From Clostridiales bacterium (lineage in GTDB: Bacteria > Bacillota > Clostridia > Oscillospirales > Ruminococcaceae), in assembly GCA_019423685.1 (NCBI GenBank), contig JAHZAY010000007.1:62001-126000 (forward strand): a stretch of 64,000 nucleotides of DNA, in the 5' to 3' direction. The stretch's first letter is position 1; each line of letters begins with the position of its first letter. The notes under the pieces were generated by a model that had not been told where the DNA came from, did no database searches, and saw nothing but the letters and a program-made list of their open reading frames with translations. Positions 1-8,666 of this stretch are shown one piece after another. Position numbers and translations under genes: made by a program.

Positions 1-45
1 GCTGGTATGGCTGTCGGCCAGATCTTCACCAGCATCGTAGGCTAA
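1..45 (+). CDS. C-terminal end of an unidentified protein (partial)
   Basis: Only the last 14 codons and a TAA stop (43-45) are inside the window. They are small, mostly hydrophobic residues ending in IVG, like the end of a membrane protein. The following membrane gene starts 19 bases later with its own AGGAGG site, so the two are probably co-transcribed and may be two parts of one transporter. That pairing is an inference from spacing only. Confidence 0.45.
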   Translation, partial: AGMAVGQIFTSIVG

Positions 46-64
46 GGAATAGGAGGGAAAATTT

Positions 65-838
65 ATGGCAAACGAGAACAAGAACATCGAAAACGAAAAA
101 ATCCAGGCGACAGCTGTTGCGGATAACGAAGCTGCCAGCAAGGACTATGCGGAAAACTTTATGCCAAATGTACATCGCATTGGCCGTGCTACCATGGCAA
201 TTGCATTCTGCTTGTCTTTCCTGCCTGTAGTATACTTCATCGTTGTAAGAGGATACGGTATGCCTGTTTCGGCGTACATCAACACCGCCGTTGCAATCTG
301 CTCGATCGGTATCGGCATGTGGCTGAGCGAGCCGCTGTCCTACTGGCCAGTTCTGGGCTCTGCCGGCACCTACATCTCTTACTTCTCCGGTAACGTAGGT
401 TCCATGCGCTTCCCTGTTGCGCTGAACGTACAGTCCACCATGAATGCAGACATCAACACCCCACGCGGTCAGGTCATCACCATCGTCGGCATCGTTGCTT
501 CTGTATTCTCCAACTTGATTATCCTGCTCGTCATCGTTCTTGCTGGTAACTGGGTACTTACCGTTCTGCCGGAAGTTGTAATCGCTTCCTTCAGCTTCGT
601 AATGCCTTGCTTGCTCGGTTCTATGATCCTGATGCGCTTTAACGGCAAAGAGGGCATTGCAAAAGGATTTTTGGATTGCCTGCCATACCTTGCAACCGCT
701 ATCATCTGCAAAGTGCTCATCAGCAACGTACTGACCTTCCTCTCCAGCTTCGGCATGGCGATCTCTGTTATCCTTTCCATCCTTGTTGGATACATCCTCT
801 ATCGTCGCCGCCTTGCAAATGCAGGCACAAAAGCTTAA
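65..838 (+). CDS. Polytopic membrane protein, possible transporter component
   Basis: The 257-residue protein has a charged N-terminus of about 40 residues rich in Asn, Glu and Lys, then about six hydrophobic segments (roughly residues 43-62, 72-90, 140-162, 168-190, 205-225 and 228-247) and a basic tail. A conserved-looking loop with GNVGSMRFP lies near residue 110. The ATG follows AGGAGG by seven bases. I do not recognise the family. The upstream gene fragment and the downstream M19 dipeptidase suggest uptake or export of a dipeptide or amino-acid-like substrate, but this rests on neighbourhood only. It could also be a non-transport membrane protein. Confidence 0.75.
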   Translation: MANENKNIENEKIQATAVADNEAASKDYAENFMPNVHRIGRATMAIAFCLSFLPVVYFIVVRGYGMPVSAYINTAVAICSIGIGMWLSEPLSYWPVLGSAGTYISYFSGNVGSMRFPVALNVQSTMNADINTPRGQVITIVGIVASVFSNLIILLVIVLAGNWVLTVLPEVVIASFSFVMPCLLGSMILMRFNGKEGIAKGFLDCLPYLATAIICKVLISNVLTFLSSFGMAISVILSILVGYILYRRRLANAGTKA

Positions 839-850
839 GTTTCCCCCTTT

Positions 851-890
851 GCAGGGAGGTGTCCCCGAAGGGATGCCTCCCTGCTTTTTT
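851..890 (+). terminator. Intrinsic terminator after the membrane protein gene
   Basis: A nine-base-pair stem GCAGGGAGG/CCTCCCTGC (851-859 with 876-884) is followed directly by six T. It separates the membrane protein gene from the dipeptidase, so full co-transcription is not guaranteed and some read-through is likely needed. Confidence 0.85.
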
Positions 891-924
891 CCCAAATATG
901 ATCTTTTGATTGGAGGATATTCAA

Positions 925-1905
925 ATGAAATTCATTGATATGCACTGCGACACCCTGATGAAAACTTTCGGCCATCCCGATATGGATATGATGCACATGG
1001 ACAACAGCATGGTGGACATCTCCCGTATGCAAAAGGGCGGCCAGTTGGCACAGTTCTTTGCCATGTTCCTTCTTCCTGCGGGTGCAGAAAAGTTTTTGGG
1101 CCTGTCGGAACCGGTAAATGACGACGACTATATCAACCAGCTCCATCACACCCTGATGCACAACCTTGAGCTGCACAGCGACATCATCGCCTTTGCAAAA
1201 AATGCCGACGACCTCGAGCACAACGAAAAAGCTGGCAAGATGTCCGCTTTCCTGACCATCGAGGATGGCCGTTCGGTCAATGGCAGCATGGAAAAGCTGG
1301 AACACTACTATGATATGGGTGTTCGCCTGATCTCCCTGACTTGGAACTCCCACAACTGCTTTGGTGCGCCAAACTCCAAAGATCCTGCTGTTATGGCAGA
1401 AGGACTCACCGACTTTGGCAAAGAGGCGGTTATCCGCATGAACGAAATGGGCATGCTGGTCGACGTTTCCCACCTCTCTGACGGCGGATTCATGGACGTT
1501 GCAAAGCTCTGCACCAAACCATTTGTCGCTTCTCACTCCAACTGCCGTGCCCTTTGCCCACATCAGCGCAACATGACCGACGAGATGATCAAGATCCTCG
1601 GCGAAAAAGGCGGCGTAGCGGGCATCAACTTTGGTCCTGAATTCCTGAATGCAGATATCACCTGCAAGGACAGCACCGCAGCTCTGATGGTAAATCACAT
1701 CAAACACCTGATGGATGTCGGCGGCACCGAGTGCGTTGGCCTTGGTTCCGACTTCGACGGCATCGAAGGCAATATGGAAATCGGTTCCTGCGACAAGATG
1801 TCGATCCTCTTCGATCTGCTGCACAAAGAAGGCATCAGCGACGATCAGATCGAAAAGATCGCTTGGAAGAACACTCTGCGTGTTATCCGTGAATCGATGA
1901 AATAA
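925..1905 (+). CDS. Membrane dipeptidase family (peptidase M19)
   Basis: This 326-residue protein is a zinc dipeptidase of the renal dipeptidase/M19 family, which cleaves dipeptides, in some members with a D-residue. The family metal ligands are visible: the HxD pair at His7 and Asp9, Glu113 in EDG, His183 in DVSHLS and His204 in ASHSN; Asp276 lies in GSDFDG. Length and motif order are normal for bacterial members. I chose the ATG at 925 because GGAGG lies eight bases before it; an upstream in-frame TTG at 910 overlaps that site. No signal peptide is seen, so it is probably cytoplasmic. It may process the substrate of the preceding membrane protein. Confidence 0.93.
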   Translation: MKFIDMHCDTLMKTFGHPDMDMMHMDNSMVDISRMQKGGQLAQFFAMFLLPAGAEKFLGLSEPVNDDDYINQLHHTLMHNLELHSDIIAFAKNADDLEHNEKAGKMSAFLTIEDGRSVNGSMEKLEHYYDMGVRLISLTWNSHNCFGAPNSKDPAVMAEGLTDFGKEAVIRMNEMGMLVDVSHLSDGGFMDVAKLCTKPFVASHSNCRALCPHQRNMTDEMIKILGEKGGVAGINFGPEFLNADITCKDSTAALMVNHIKHLMDVGGTECVGLGSDFDGIEGNMEIGSCDKMSILFDLLHKEGISDDQIEKIAWKNTLRVIRESMK

Positions 1906-1923
1906 GTTTCCCTCTTCCCTTAA

Positions 1924-1968
1924 TCGAGCAGGTTTTTGAACCTTCTAACACCTCTCCTGCTCGGTTTT
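1924..1968 (+). terminator. Intrinsic terminator after the dipeptidase gene
   Basis: CGAGCAGG (1925-1932) pairs with CCTGCTCG (1956-1963) around a 23-base loop, followed by GG and four T. It lies 20 bases after the dipeptidase stop. Confidence 0.7.
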
Positions 1969-2030
1969 ACATGACTTACGATATCATCCAATTCATGCTA
2001 TCACCCTCTTTCTCAACATAATCCATAAAC

Positions 2031-2068
2031 CAAAAACCGGCAGAGACTATTCTCTGCCGGTTTTTGGT
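2031..2068. terminator. Symmetric hairpin with A and T flanks between convergent genes
   Basis: AAAAACCGGCAGAGA pairs with TCTCTGCCGGTTTTT around a four-base loop. The A-run on one side and T-run on the other make it able to stop transcription on either strand. It sits between the dipeptidase gene (+) and the ABC transporter operon (-). Confidence 0.85.
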
Positions 2069-2140
2069 TTCTCTAAAACCTCCCTCTCAGCTGCTTGCCG
2101 CAGCTTTTACTCTCAAGACAAAAGAGAATAAGAGAAACAG

Positions 2141-2185
2141 AAAGGAAGTTCCTGCGAACTTTTAGGGTCCACAGGAACTTCCTTT
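2141..2185 (-). terminator. Terminator-like hairpin after the ABC transporter operon
   Basis: AAAGGAAGTTCCTG (2141-2154) is perfectly complementary to CAGGAACTTCCTTT (2172-2185), giving a 14-base-pair stem just past the ATPase stop. The T-run on the minus strand is weak, so it may work with the hairpin at 2031-2068 or protect the 3' end. Confidence 0.65.
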
Positions 2186-2202
2186 AAAGTGTTGACTTGA
2201 TT

Positions 2203-2895
2203 TTATTTTTCGTTACCTGGCAACACGCCCTGGTATTGCAGAACACCCTTTGCCATCGTGTAATGGGTGACTCCGGGACGCAGGCAGGTCAGATCGTGGG
2301 TACTGATGAGGATGGTCTTGCCCTGTTGCTGCTGACGCTTAAAGTAATCGAGAATGATCTCGGTATTTTCTACGTCGAGGTCGCTGGTCGGCTCATCGGC
2401 AACCACCAGAATCGGATCATGTACAAAGGCGCGGGCGATCGCCACACGGCGGCGTTCACCGCCGGACAGGTTATCCGGGTACTCCTGCGCCATATTCTCA
2501 AGTCCAAACTCTTTTAAAAGGCTCATCGCCTTCTCTTTGAGGTCCTCGCTCTTTCCGCCGAGCTGATGCGGCAGACAGATATTCTCCAAAACAGTAAAGT
2601 TTGGCAGCAGGCTGTTGCCCTGCAGAATATAGCTGATCTTTTGTGCACGCAGTTTAGCAAGCTGCTTTGCCGGCAGCCCGGCAATCTCCTGCCCCTGCAG
2701 TTGGATGCTGCCAGCATCCGGTTTTGTGATGCCGCAGATCAGGTGGAAGAGGGTGCTCTTGCCGCAGCCAGATGGGCCGGTGATGACCGCCATCTCCCCT
2801 TCTTTCAGAGAAAAGCCGACGTGGCTGACCGCCTCAAAGGTCTTTTTCTGCCGCGTAAAGGTCTTGGTCAAATCTTTGATTGCAAGTAACATCAT
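2203..2895 (-). CDS. ABC transporter ATP-binding protein (LolD/MacB type)
   Basis: This 230-residue ATPase powers the FtsX-type permease encoded just upstream. Walker A GPSGCGKST is at residues 40-48, the signature LSGGERRR near 145 and Walker B with VVADEPTSDLD near 160; the last matches the MacB/LolD/FtsE subfamily. Its start overlaps the permease stop (ATGA), so the two are translationally coupled and surely form one complex. Two ATG codons stand in tandem; either may be used. Such pairs export peptides or lipids or work by mechanotransmission; the substrate cannot be read here. Confidence 0.93.
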   Translation of the reverse strand: MMLLAIKDLTKTFTRQKKTFEAVSHVGFSLKEGEMAVITGPSGCGKSTLFHLICGITKPDAGSIQLQGQEIAGLPAKQLAKLRAQKISYILQGNSLLPNFTVLENICLPHQLGGKSEDLKEKAMSLLKEFGLENMAQEYPDNLSGGERRRVAIARAFVHDPILVVADEPTSDLDVENTEIILDYFKRQQQQGKTILISTHDLTCLRPGVTHYTMAKGVLQYQGVLPGNEK

Positions 2896-4106
2896 AGCTC
2901 TTCTCCTTTAATCAGGTTGTCCAGATGGGTGCGGCTGATCTTCCACGCGGAATACAGCGAGGTGAGCAGCGAAACGACAAGGGAGAGAGCCAGACAGGTA
3001 GCGCCGAGGGTCAGCATCGAAAGTACAGATGTATCCAGCTGTGGGATCTGCAGCTTGACCATGATGGGGTCCCCGAAGATAATCAGAACCAGCGCTGCAA
3101 AGACTGCACCAAGCAGTCCGCCAACAAGGCCAATCACAGCGCCCTCTGTCAGGACGATGCTGCCCAGCTTGCCGCTGCTCACGCCAAGGGAAGCCAAGAT
3201 GCCAAATTCTTCGGTGCGCTCATTGATGGTGATGGTAAAGACCGACATCAGCGCTGCAATGACCAGCACCAGCATTACAATCAGAAGGACGGTGCTGTAG
3301 TTGCCCATGCTCTCCACCGAGGTGGTGACGCCGCTGAAGATGCCATTGGTGGTGTAGGCACAAATCGGTGCAGCATCATCCAACGAGTAGTTGATCTCGC
3401 GGGCAACTGCTTTGGGGTCCTCCCCTTCTTTTACACGGATCATGAGGGAGGAAACCATGCTGGAAGCGTCGTCATTTTTTCCCTCAAAAATCAGCTGCCA
3501 CTGGTCGCTGTCCATAATCTGCTGGGCAGTGTCCCATGTCATAAAGACGCAGGTGTCATAACTTGTACTGGTCTTTTCAAGCTGGCCTACAACCTCGTAA
3601 TCCTGATTGAAAAAGGTGATTTTTCCCGGTTCAGCGGGAACGACGTTGTAACCGATGTACATCTGACCCTTTTGCAGCGGCGGCAAACCGTTTTCTTCCA
3701 GCCAGGGAGTGATGATAAAATCGGTTTCAGGGTCGATGGCGATCAGCTGCGTCTCACTGGAACAACAGGAGGCTGCAAGAGAAGCCATGTACAGCTGTGG
3801 GGTTGCCTGTGCAATCTCATCGATCGAAAGCACCGTATCCACCCATTTGCTGTCAAAGGTAAAGTCACACAGCTCACCTAAAAACAGCGAATCCGCCATA
3901 TCTCGCTCGTACTCTTCCGGCACGACGATCACATCAGCGCCCATCCGATCGACCGTTTTCTGCAAAGTTCCCTGCATACTTTCGACCAGAACGGAACTCA
4001 AGAACAGTGCAGCCGAGAGCATAAAAACAAAAAAGATCATGCACCAGGTGCGCACAGGGCGGCGGCGCAGATTTTTGACCGCCATCTGCTCTGTTACGAA
4101 TTTCAT
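2892..4106 (-). CDS. ABC transporter permease, FtsX/MacB-like
   Basis: The 404-residue protein has one membrane segment near residues 20-42, a large extracytoplasmic domain (about 45-270) and three C-terminal segments (about 275-298, 325-350 and 365-390). This is the MacB_PCD plus FtsX layout of type VII ABC permeases, which move a periplasmic domain rather than transport through the membrane. It lies between the DUF4418 gene (24 bases upstream) and its ATPase (4-base overlap). The Gram-positive setting makes a MacB-TolC system impossible; peptide efflux, stress sensing or lipoprotein handling are all open. Confidence 0.9.
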   Translation of the reverse strand: MKFVTEQMAVKNLRRRPVRTWCMIFFVFMLSAALFLSSVLVESMQGTLQKTVDRMGADVIVVPEEYERDMADSLFLGELCDFTFDSKWVDTVLSIDEIAQATPQLYMASLAASCCSSETQLIAIDPETDFIITPWLEENGLPPLQKGQMYIGYNVVPAEPGKITFFNQDYEVVGQLEKTSTSYDTCVFMTWDTAQQIMDSDQWQLIFEGKNDDASSMVSSLMIRVKEGEDPKAVAREINYSLDDAAPICAYTTNGIFSGVTTSVESMGNYSTVLLIVMLVLVIAALMSVFTITINERTEEFGILASLGVSSGKLGSIVLTEGAVIGLVGGLLGAVFAALVLIIFGDPIMVKLQIPQLDTSVLSMLTLGATCLALSLVVSLLTSLYSAWKISRTHLDNLIKGEEL

Positions 4107-4129
4107 CTTTTACCCTCTCTTCTTCCTTG

Positions 4130-4519
4130 TTAGTTCTGCTTGTTGCCGGTAAAAATGCCGATTGCCTGGGCAATGATGCCGATTGCGCTGGCAGCGTAAA
4201 CGCTTGGGAAGGTCAGTACGTTGCAGCTCATTTCCGGTTTTGCACAACCACCGATCAGATATGCGGGCAGCAGGATAGCACCAACAAACGCAACGATGCT
4301 GACAACGCCCAACAGTTTCTTGGTCTCCGGCTGTTTTGCAACAAGCTGCATAATGCCGGATGCCAACAAAACGATTGCCAGCGGGATGAGCGCGATGCAG
4401 CACCAGTGGCATTTCATGATGGTTTCACCGACTGGGCAGGTGGCAAAAACGGTCCATGGACCTGCCCACAGGACGATCGCCGCGATCATCGAGATGATGG
4501 TTGTTACTTTCTGTTTCAT
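4130..4519 (-). CDS. DUF4418 family membrane protein
   Basis: The 129-residue protein has four hydrophobic segments and the pattern CPVG...MKCHWC near residues 28-42, which is the hallmark I associate with DUF4418, a small membrane protein family of unknown function found beside FtsX-like ABC genes in Clostridia. A later cysteine pair (GGCAK, MSC) lies in the second loop. I chose the ATG at 4519 because AAAGGATG precedes it at normal spacing; an in-frame extension to 4579 would run over the promoter side. It leads a three-gene operon and is probably an accessory subunit of the ABC complex, which is inference. Confidence 0.8.
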   Translation of the reverse strand: MKQKVTTIISMIAAIVLWAGPWTVFATCPVGETIMKCHWCCIALIPLAIVLLASGIMQLVAKQPETKKLLGVVSIVAFVGAILLPAYLIGGCAKPEMSCNVLTFPSVYAASAIGIIAQAIGIFTGNKQN

Positions 4520-4605
4520 TGAAAACATCCTTTCTCTTCTGAAAATTCCTTCTTCTTCTGATCCCATTTTCCTTTTCATAAGAAAACAAACTGGGATTTT
4601 AACCC

Positions 4606-4634
4606 ATTATAACATCGTCAAAATGCTGGGTCAA
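4606..4634 (-). promoter_or_regulatory. Sigma-A promoter of the DUF4418-ABC operon
   Basis: On the minus strand TTGACC (4629-4634) and TATAAT (4606-4611) are 17 bases apart, a near-consensus sigma-A promoter. Transcription would start near 4599, leaving an 80-base leader in which ATCCCA and TGGGAT can form a loose hairpin. Confidence 0.8.
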
Positions 4635-4845
4635 TTGGAATAGAAATTATCAATTTTGAATAATTTTCAGATATGTTTTCTCTATATCTAAACGTATAGC
4701 ATCAACAAAACAGATCATTTATTGCACAAAGTTTGTTCTGTACCACCGCTTCATTTCTGTGACCTCTATTAAGATCACTATAGCGATCGACAATATCTAT
4801 CCTTATTCGCACCTTTTTTCGGATGAGTTTTTCCCAATGGACAGC
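4635..4845. other. AT-rich intergenic stretch without recognised features
   Basis: This stretch lies upstream of the minus-strand ABC operon promoter. No open frame with a ribosome binding site, tRNA or clear repeat is visible. It may hold an operator for the operon, but I see no specific site. Confidence 0.5.
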
Positions 4846-4880
4846 AAAAAAGGCAGAGGGAAATTCCCTCTGCCTTTTTA
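4846..4880 (-). terminator. Strong terminator after the small membrane protein gene
   Basis: AAAAAGGCAGAGGGAA pairs perfectly with TTCCCTCTGCCTTTTT with almost no loop. It ends the gene at 4900-5307 and insulates it from the ABC operon; the A/T symmetry lets it act on both strands. Confidence 0.85.
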
Positions 4881-4899
4881 CATTACTGTGACTGCAACC

Positions 4900-5307
4900 C
4901 TATCCTCTGCTCTTGGGGTGCCAGCTCTTCCAGGTGTTGGCTAACAAAGAACCACCGCCCCGGAAAATAGCGAAATCATAGGCTGCAAGCGCCTTGATGT
5001 GGATACCGGGCAGATTGCGCAGCAGCAAAATCTGCATCAGGCCGCGCAAGAACTCCATCATAGCCTCCACAAAAATCAGGTGCTGATCTGCCACTCCCTG
5101 TTTGATGCAGCCGAGTGCTTTTCGCATGCAAAATCCCAATACAATATCCACCAGCAAAAAGAAAGCGACAAACAACACAAACTGCCACGGCCGTTCGCTT
5201 TCAAATCCAAAGGTAAAAAAGAGAAAGCGTCCCACCATCAACAGCGCGATCTCCCGCAGCAGCAGCGAGGTGACCTCCCACATCGTATCGGTTAAACTCC
5301 ATTTCAT
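4900..5307 (-). CDS. Small membrane protein of unknown function
   Basis: The 135-residue protein shows hydrophobic segments near residues 15-33, 40-60 and 85-100, and a polar C-terminal tail with Trp and Gly. No family motif is recognised. It stands alone between two terminators, 3' of the ftsEX-hydrolase operon on the same strand, with an AGGAGAG-like site before the ATG. It is probably a real but uncharacterised membrane protein. Confidence 0.6.
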   Translation of the reverse strand: MKWSLTDTMWEVTSLLLREIALLMVGRFLFFTFGFESERPWQFVLFVAFFLLVDIVLGFCMRKALGCIKQGVADQHLIFVEAMMEFLRGLMQILLLRNLPGIHIKALAAYDFAIFRGGGSLLANTWKSWHPKSRG

Positions 5308-5342
5308 CTCTCCTCTACCTCCCTTGCCGATTCTATTATACC

Positions 5343-5377
5343 AAAAAAACTCCTTCCATTGCAGAAGGAGTTTTTTG
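5343..5377 (-). terminator. Terminator of the ftsEX-hydrolase operon
   Basis: AAAAAACTCCTTC pairs with GAAGGAGTTTTTT around a seven-base loop, immediately after the M23 hydrolase stop. It has A- and T-runs on both sides and so may act on both strands. Confidence 0.85.
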
Positions 5378-5381
5378 CATC

Positions 5382-6728
5382 CTATGAGTTGCCCTGCAAA
5401 TATGGCAGTGGGTTGGTGTGTTCACCGTTGACACGTACCTCAAAATGCAGGTGGGGTCCAGTGGACCAACCAGTAGAGCCGACCTGTGCGATCGGCTGCC
5501 CGCGGGAAACAGTTTGCCCCTCCGAAACAAGCAGTGCGCTGCAATGTCCGTACAAAGTACTCATGCCGCCGCCATGGTCGATGATGATGTACATACCATA
5601 GCCGCGTCCAGGTGTGTAGGTCGTATTGGCTTTGACCACCGTTCCGCTGTTTGCAGCCACAATCGTAGCACCCATACAGTTGCTTCCGGTGATATCAATG
5701 CCGGTGTGGAAGTCGGTGCCGTTAAATCGCCAACCATATCCAGAAGAGATGGTGCTGTAATCGGGAAGCGGCCAGCGCATCTCGCCGCCGACATATTCGC
5801 TGTTTTCCGAGGTGGAGAGGTTTTCAATGGCCGCATAGGCAGCGGAAATTTCATCCTCCATCTCCTTGGCCTTCTGTTGGCTTGCTGCGACATCGCTCTC
5901 GTACTGTGCTTCCAAGGCGCTGATGTCCTCGATTTGCGCATTGGCCGCATCAATCTTCTTGCTCAAGGAGCTCTTGGAGTCCTCAAGCTCGCTGTTGGCC
6001 TGCTCCAGCTCTTCCTGTTCCTGCTTGAGCTGAGCTTCCTTTTCTTCCAACTCCTGTTTTTCTTCGGTCAATTCGTTGATGATCTCCTGGTCGCGGTTGG
6101 AGATCTCGGTGATGACCCTGGTGCGCACTAAGCTGTCATAATAGCTGTCTGCACCCAAAACAACCGAGAGTGCATCGCTGTATCCGGCCTTATAGGAGGT
6201 CTGGATGCGCTTGCGCAGAAGGTTGATCTGTTCATTTATATTCTTCTTCGAGTCGGAAATATCCTCTTCGGTGATCTTAATCGATTCGTTCATCGCATTG
6301 ATCTGCAAGTTTAAGGTGCTGATCTGGTTGAGCACATTGTCGAGGTCCGAATCGAGCGATGCCTTCACCGCCTCCGCCTGCTGGCGCTGATCGGTGACGC
6401 CATCCAGTTTTTCCTGCAATGCCGCCTGCTCCTCTTTGAGCGCATCAAGGTCGCTTTGCAGGCTGGAGATCTGATTCTGATACTCCTGCTTTTGCTGTTC
6501 ACGCTCCGCCTTTTCGCGGTTTGCTTCCTCAATCTCCTGCTGACGGATCGCTTCTGATTCGTCTGCACTTACATACTCGCCCGTCTGGGTGCTGGTTTCG
6601 GTGCTGGTTTCGGTGCTCGTCTGCGTATCCTCACTGGTTCCCCAGGATGCCGAGGCAGGCAATGCAAGCACCAACGCTGCAAGCAGAACCGCAATCAACA
6701 CATTGCGTTTGGAGCTTCTGTGATTCAC
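5382..6728 (-). CDS. Coiled-coil M23 murein hydrolase (EnvC/PcsB-like, FtsEX partner)
   Basis: The 448-residue exported protein has a basic N-terminus and hydrophobic signal segment (about 10-28, ending ASAS), a Thr/Ser/Glu-rich linker, two long coiled-coil stretches (about 60-300) rich in Gln, Glu, Leu and Lys, and a C-terminal LytM/M23 domain. Metal ligands are present: His and Asp in FHTGID and the HLHFE motif. It follows ftsX by 51 bases in the same operon. In E. coli FtsEX-EnvC and in Gram-positives FtsEX-PcsB/CwlO, the ABC pair activates the coiled-coil protein outside the cell; the same role is inferred here, probably with direct peptidase activity because the zinc site is intact. Confidence 0.88.
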   Translation of the reverse strand: MNHRSSKRNVLIAVLLAALVLALPASASWGTSEDTQTSTETSTETSTQTGEYVSADESEAIRQQEIEEANREKAEREQQKQEYQNQISSLQSDLDALKEEQAALQEKLDGVTDQRQQAEAVKASLDSDLDNVLNQISTLNLQINAMNESIKITEEDISDSKKNINEQINLLRKRIQTSYKAGYSDALSVVLGADSYYDSLVRTRVITEISNRDQEIINELTEEKQELEEKEAQLKQEQEELEQANSELEDSKSSLSKKIDAANAQIEDISALEAQYESDVAASQQKAKEMEDEISAAYAAIENLSTSENSEYVGGEMRWPLPDYSTISSGYGWRFNGTDFHTGIDITGSNCMGATIVAANSGTVVKANTTYTPGRGYGMYIIIDHGGGMSTLYGHCSALLVSEGQTVSRGQPIAQVGSTGWSTGPHLHFEVRVNGEHTNPLPYLQGNS

Positions 6729-6779
6729 GAGCGTCGCACTTCCTTTCCAAGTCTGTCAAAAACAATTGCGCGGGTTGTT

Positions 6780-7706
6780 TTACACCTTCAAATGGCGGCG
6801 GATAAACAGGTTGCTGCCGATGATGCCCAAACCTGCACCGCCGATGGCAAAGCCTGCCAACATGTATGTAGCGATGTCCTTAAAGTTAATCAGTCTTCCA
6901 ATTGCAATTTCCAGCCAAGAAGATGGGGTAGCCATGATGAACTGGGTCGCGTAGTTGTACAGCACCCACAATAGGCCAAATGCAATCAGCGCAGAAATCA
7001 GGCCGATCAGCATGCCCTCAATGATAAACGGCATCTTGATAAAGGTATTGGTCGCGCCGACCAAGCGCATAATGCCGATCTCCTTGCGGCGGGAAAAGAT
7101 GGTGATCTTGATGGTGTTTGCGATGATAACCACCGAGACAATCGCCAAAATGATGACAATGGCAGTACCGATGGTGGAAATCGCCCTTTCAATGTCCGAA
7201 AGGATGGTTGCCTCCTGACTTGGCGTGCGGATATCCGGGTCAATTCCGTCGATCTGCAGCAGCTGCTGCTCCACGCTATTGAGGGTTTGCTCGCTGACAT
7301 CCTTGAGCTTGATGCGGTAAGCGTCCGGCAAAATTGGGCCAAGGTCGTTGCCATCCACATCGGTCTCGACCATTGCGCTCGCCGCGCCCCACTTTTCTTT
7401 TTCCGCTTCCCACGCCTCTTCAGAGGAGTAGAAGTAGGAATCTTCGATCTCAGGGATGTTTTTAATCTCGTCGCCGATCTGCTGGACCTGGGAGTCCGAA
7501 AGATCCATATTCAAAAAGGCGACCATCTCGTTTTCGTCCTCCACTGCACCGACGATCACCTGCATATTCAAAGACAGCAGGACTGCACTTCCAATCAGCA
7601 TCAAGCAGGCGACCAGTACGCCGATCGATGCAAAGGACATCAAGCGATTCATGTAGACATTTTTAAATCCGGTTTTGAGCAGATAGCCCAAGCTGCTACC
7701 CTTCAT
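6780..7706 (-). CDS. ftsX: Cell division ABC permease FtsX
   Basis: This 308-residue protein matches FtsX in length and layout: one membrane segment near residues 20-45, an extracytoplasmic domain (about 50-175) and three C-terminal segments with a conserved basic stretch (SRRKEIGIMRLVG). It transmits ATP hydrolysis by FtsE to a cell wall hydrolase. The start at 7706 is chosen because GGAGGG stands eight bases before it; a longer in-frame reading to 7919 is only the shadow of ftsE. The start overlaps the ftsE stop by 11 bases, showing translational coupling. Confidence 0.95.
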   Translation of the reverse strand: MKGSSLGYLLKTGFKNVYMNRLMSFASIGVLVACLMLIGSAVLLSLNMQVIVGAVEDENEMVAFLNMDLSDSQVQQIGDEIKNIPEIEDSYFYSSEEAWEAEKEKWGAASAMVETDVDGNDLGPILPDAYRIKLKDVSEQTLNSVEQQLLQIDGIDPDIRTPSQEATILSDIERAISTIGTAIVIILAIVSVVIIANTIKITIFSRRKEIGIMRLVGATNTFIKMPFIIEGMLIGLISALIAFGLLWVLYNYATQFIMATPSSWLEIAIGRLINFKDIATYMLAGFAIGGAGLGIIGSNLFIRRHLKV

Positions 7707-8397
7707 AGAAATCCCTCCATTCGTCGGCGTCGTCCAGTCCCCCATCTGCAACCACATTGCCGTGGTTGATGGTGATGACGCGGCGGTTAAACCGAGACAC
7801 CAGTTCATGTTCGTGGGTGACCATGACGACGGTGGTGCCACAGCGGTTGATCTCGTTGAGCAGCTCGACAATCTCGAAGGAGAGCTCCGGGTCGATATTT
7901 CCTGTCGGCTCGTCCGCAATCAAGAGGGGCGGGTTGTTGACCAGAGCGCGCGCCAATGCCACACGCTGCTGTTCGCCGCCGGAGAGCTGATCCGGGTAAT
8001 TGCGCGCCTTTGCTGCCAGTCCAACCAGGCCCAAAACATACGGCACGCGCTGGCGGATTGAGCGGCTGGCAACATTGGTCACCCGCAGTGCAAAGGCTAC
8101 ATTGTCATAGACGGTCATCTGCGGAATGAGACGAAAGTCCTGGAACACAACGCCCAGCGAGCGCCTAAACTGTGGAATTTGGCGCTTTTTAATCTTGTTG
8201 AGGTTGTATCCGTTGACCTTGACGATTCCCTTCGTCGGAGTCTCTTCGCGCAAAATCAGCTTGATAAACGTACTTTTTCCCGCTCCAGATGGGCCCACAA
8301 TAAACACAAATTCTCCCTTATCCACCGTCAAGCTCACATTGCTCAGCGCGCGGGTTCCATTTTCATAGACCTTGGAGACGTTTGTAAACTCAATCAC
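7696..8397 (-). CDS. ftsE: Cell division ATP-binding protein FtsE
   Basis: The 233-residue ATPase has Walker A GPSGAGKST (about 36-44), signature LSGGEQQR (about 140) and Walker B LLIADEPTGNID. The N-terminal MIEFTNVSK and the downstream ftsX identify FtsE. I chose the GTG at 8397, preceded by AAAGGCGG at seven bases, which gives the usual MIEF start; the reading frame stays open to 8442 with no better site. It acts at the septum with FtsX and the M23 protein. Confidence 0.95.
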   Translation of the reverse strand: MIEFTNVSKVYENGTRALSNVSLTVDKGEFVFIVGPSGAGKSTFIKLILREETPTKGIVKVNGYNLNKIKKRQIPQFRRSLGVVFQDFRLIPQMTVYDNVAFALRVTNVASRSIRQRVPYVLGLVGLAAKARNYPDQLSGGEQQRVALARALVNNPPLLIADEPTGNIDPELSFEIVELLNEINRCGTTVVMVTHEHELVSRFNRRVITINHGNVVADGGLDDADEWRDFYEG

Positions 8398-8496
8398 CTG
8401 AACACCGCCTTTATCTCGTTTCACAAGCGTGACAAAATACACGCATTGCTGTCATATTGTAAGAAAAATGTTGGTTATCCGATGTCAACCGTCATA

Positions 8497-8525
8497 ATTA
8501 TAATACATTTTTCCATTTCTCGCAA
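8497..8525 (-). promoter_or_regulatory. Sigma-A promoter of ftsE-ftsX-hydrolase operon
   Basis: TTGCGA (8520-8525) and TATAAT (8497-8502) stand 17 bases apart on the minus strand. The start would be near 8490, giving a leader of about 93 bases before the ftsE GTG. Confidence 0.7.
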
Positions 8526-8596
8526 CACTCTGGTATTTATTACCACATGACTTTGAAAAAAAGTTTACATTTTCTTATTTTTTTGCCTTTTTCTCA

Positions 8597-8632
8597 AAAA
8601 CATAACCCGAAACCTGCTGGTTCCGGGTTATG
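8597..8632 (-). terminator. Terminator of the PucR-type regulator gene
   Basis: CATAACCCG and CGGGTTATG (about 8601-8632) form a stem with further pairing inside, and on the minus strand it runs into TTTTTG. It lies 35 bases after the regulator stop. Confidence 0.75.
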
Positions 8633-8666
8633 AATTCTACTATATTGGGGTAAGTGCTTCTATCGG

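Noticed and set aside
7707..7919. 71-codon N-terminal extension of ftsX
   Set aside because: It overlaps ftsE in another frame, is Ser/Arg/Pro-rich and lacks a ribosome binding site.
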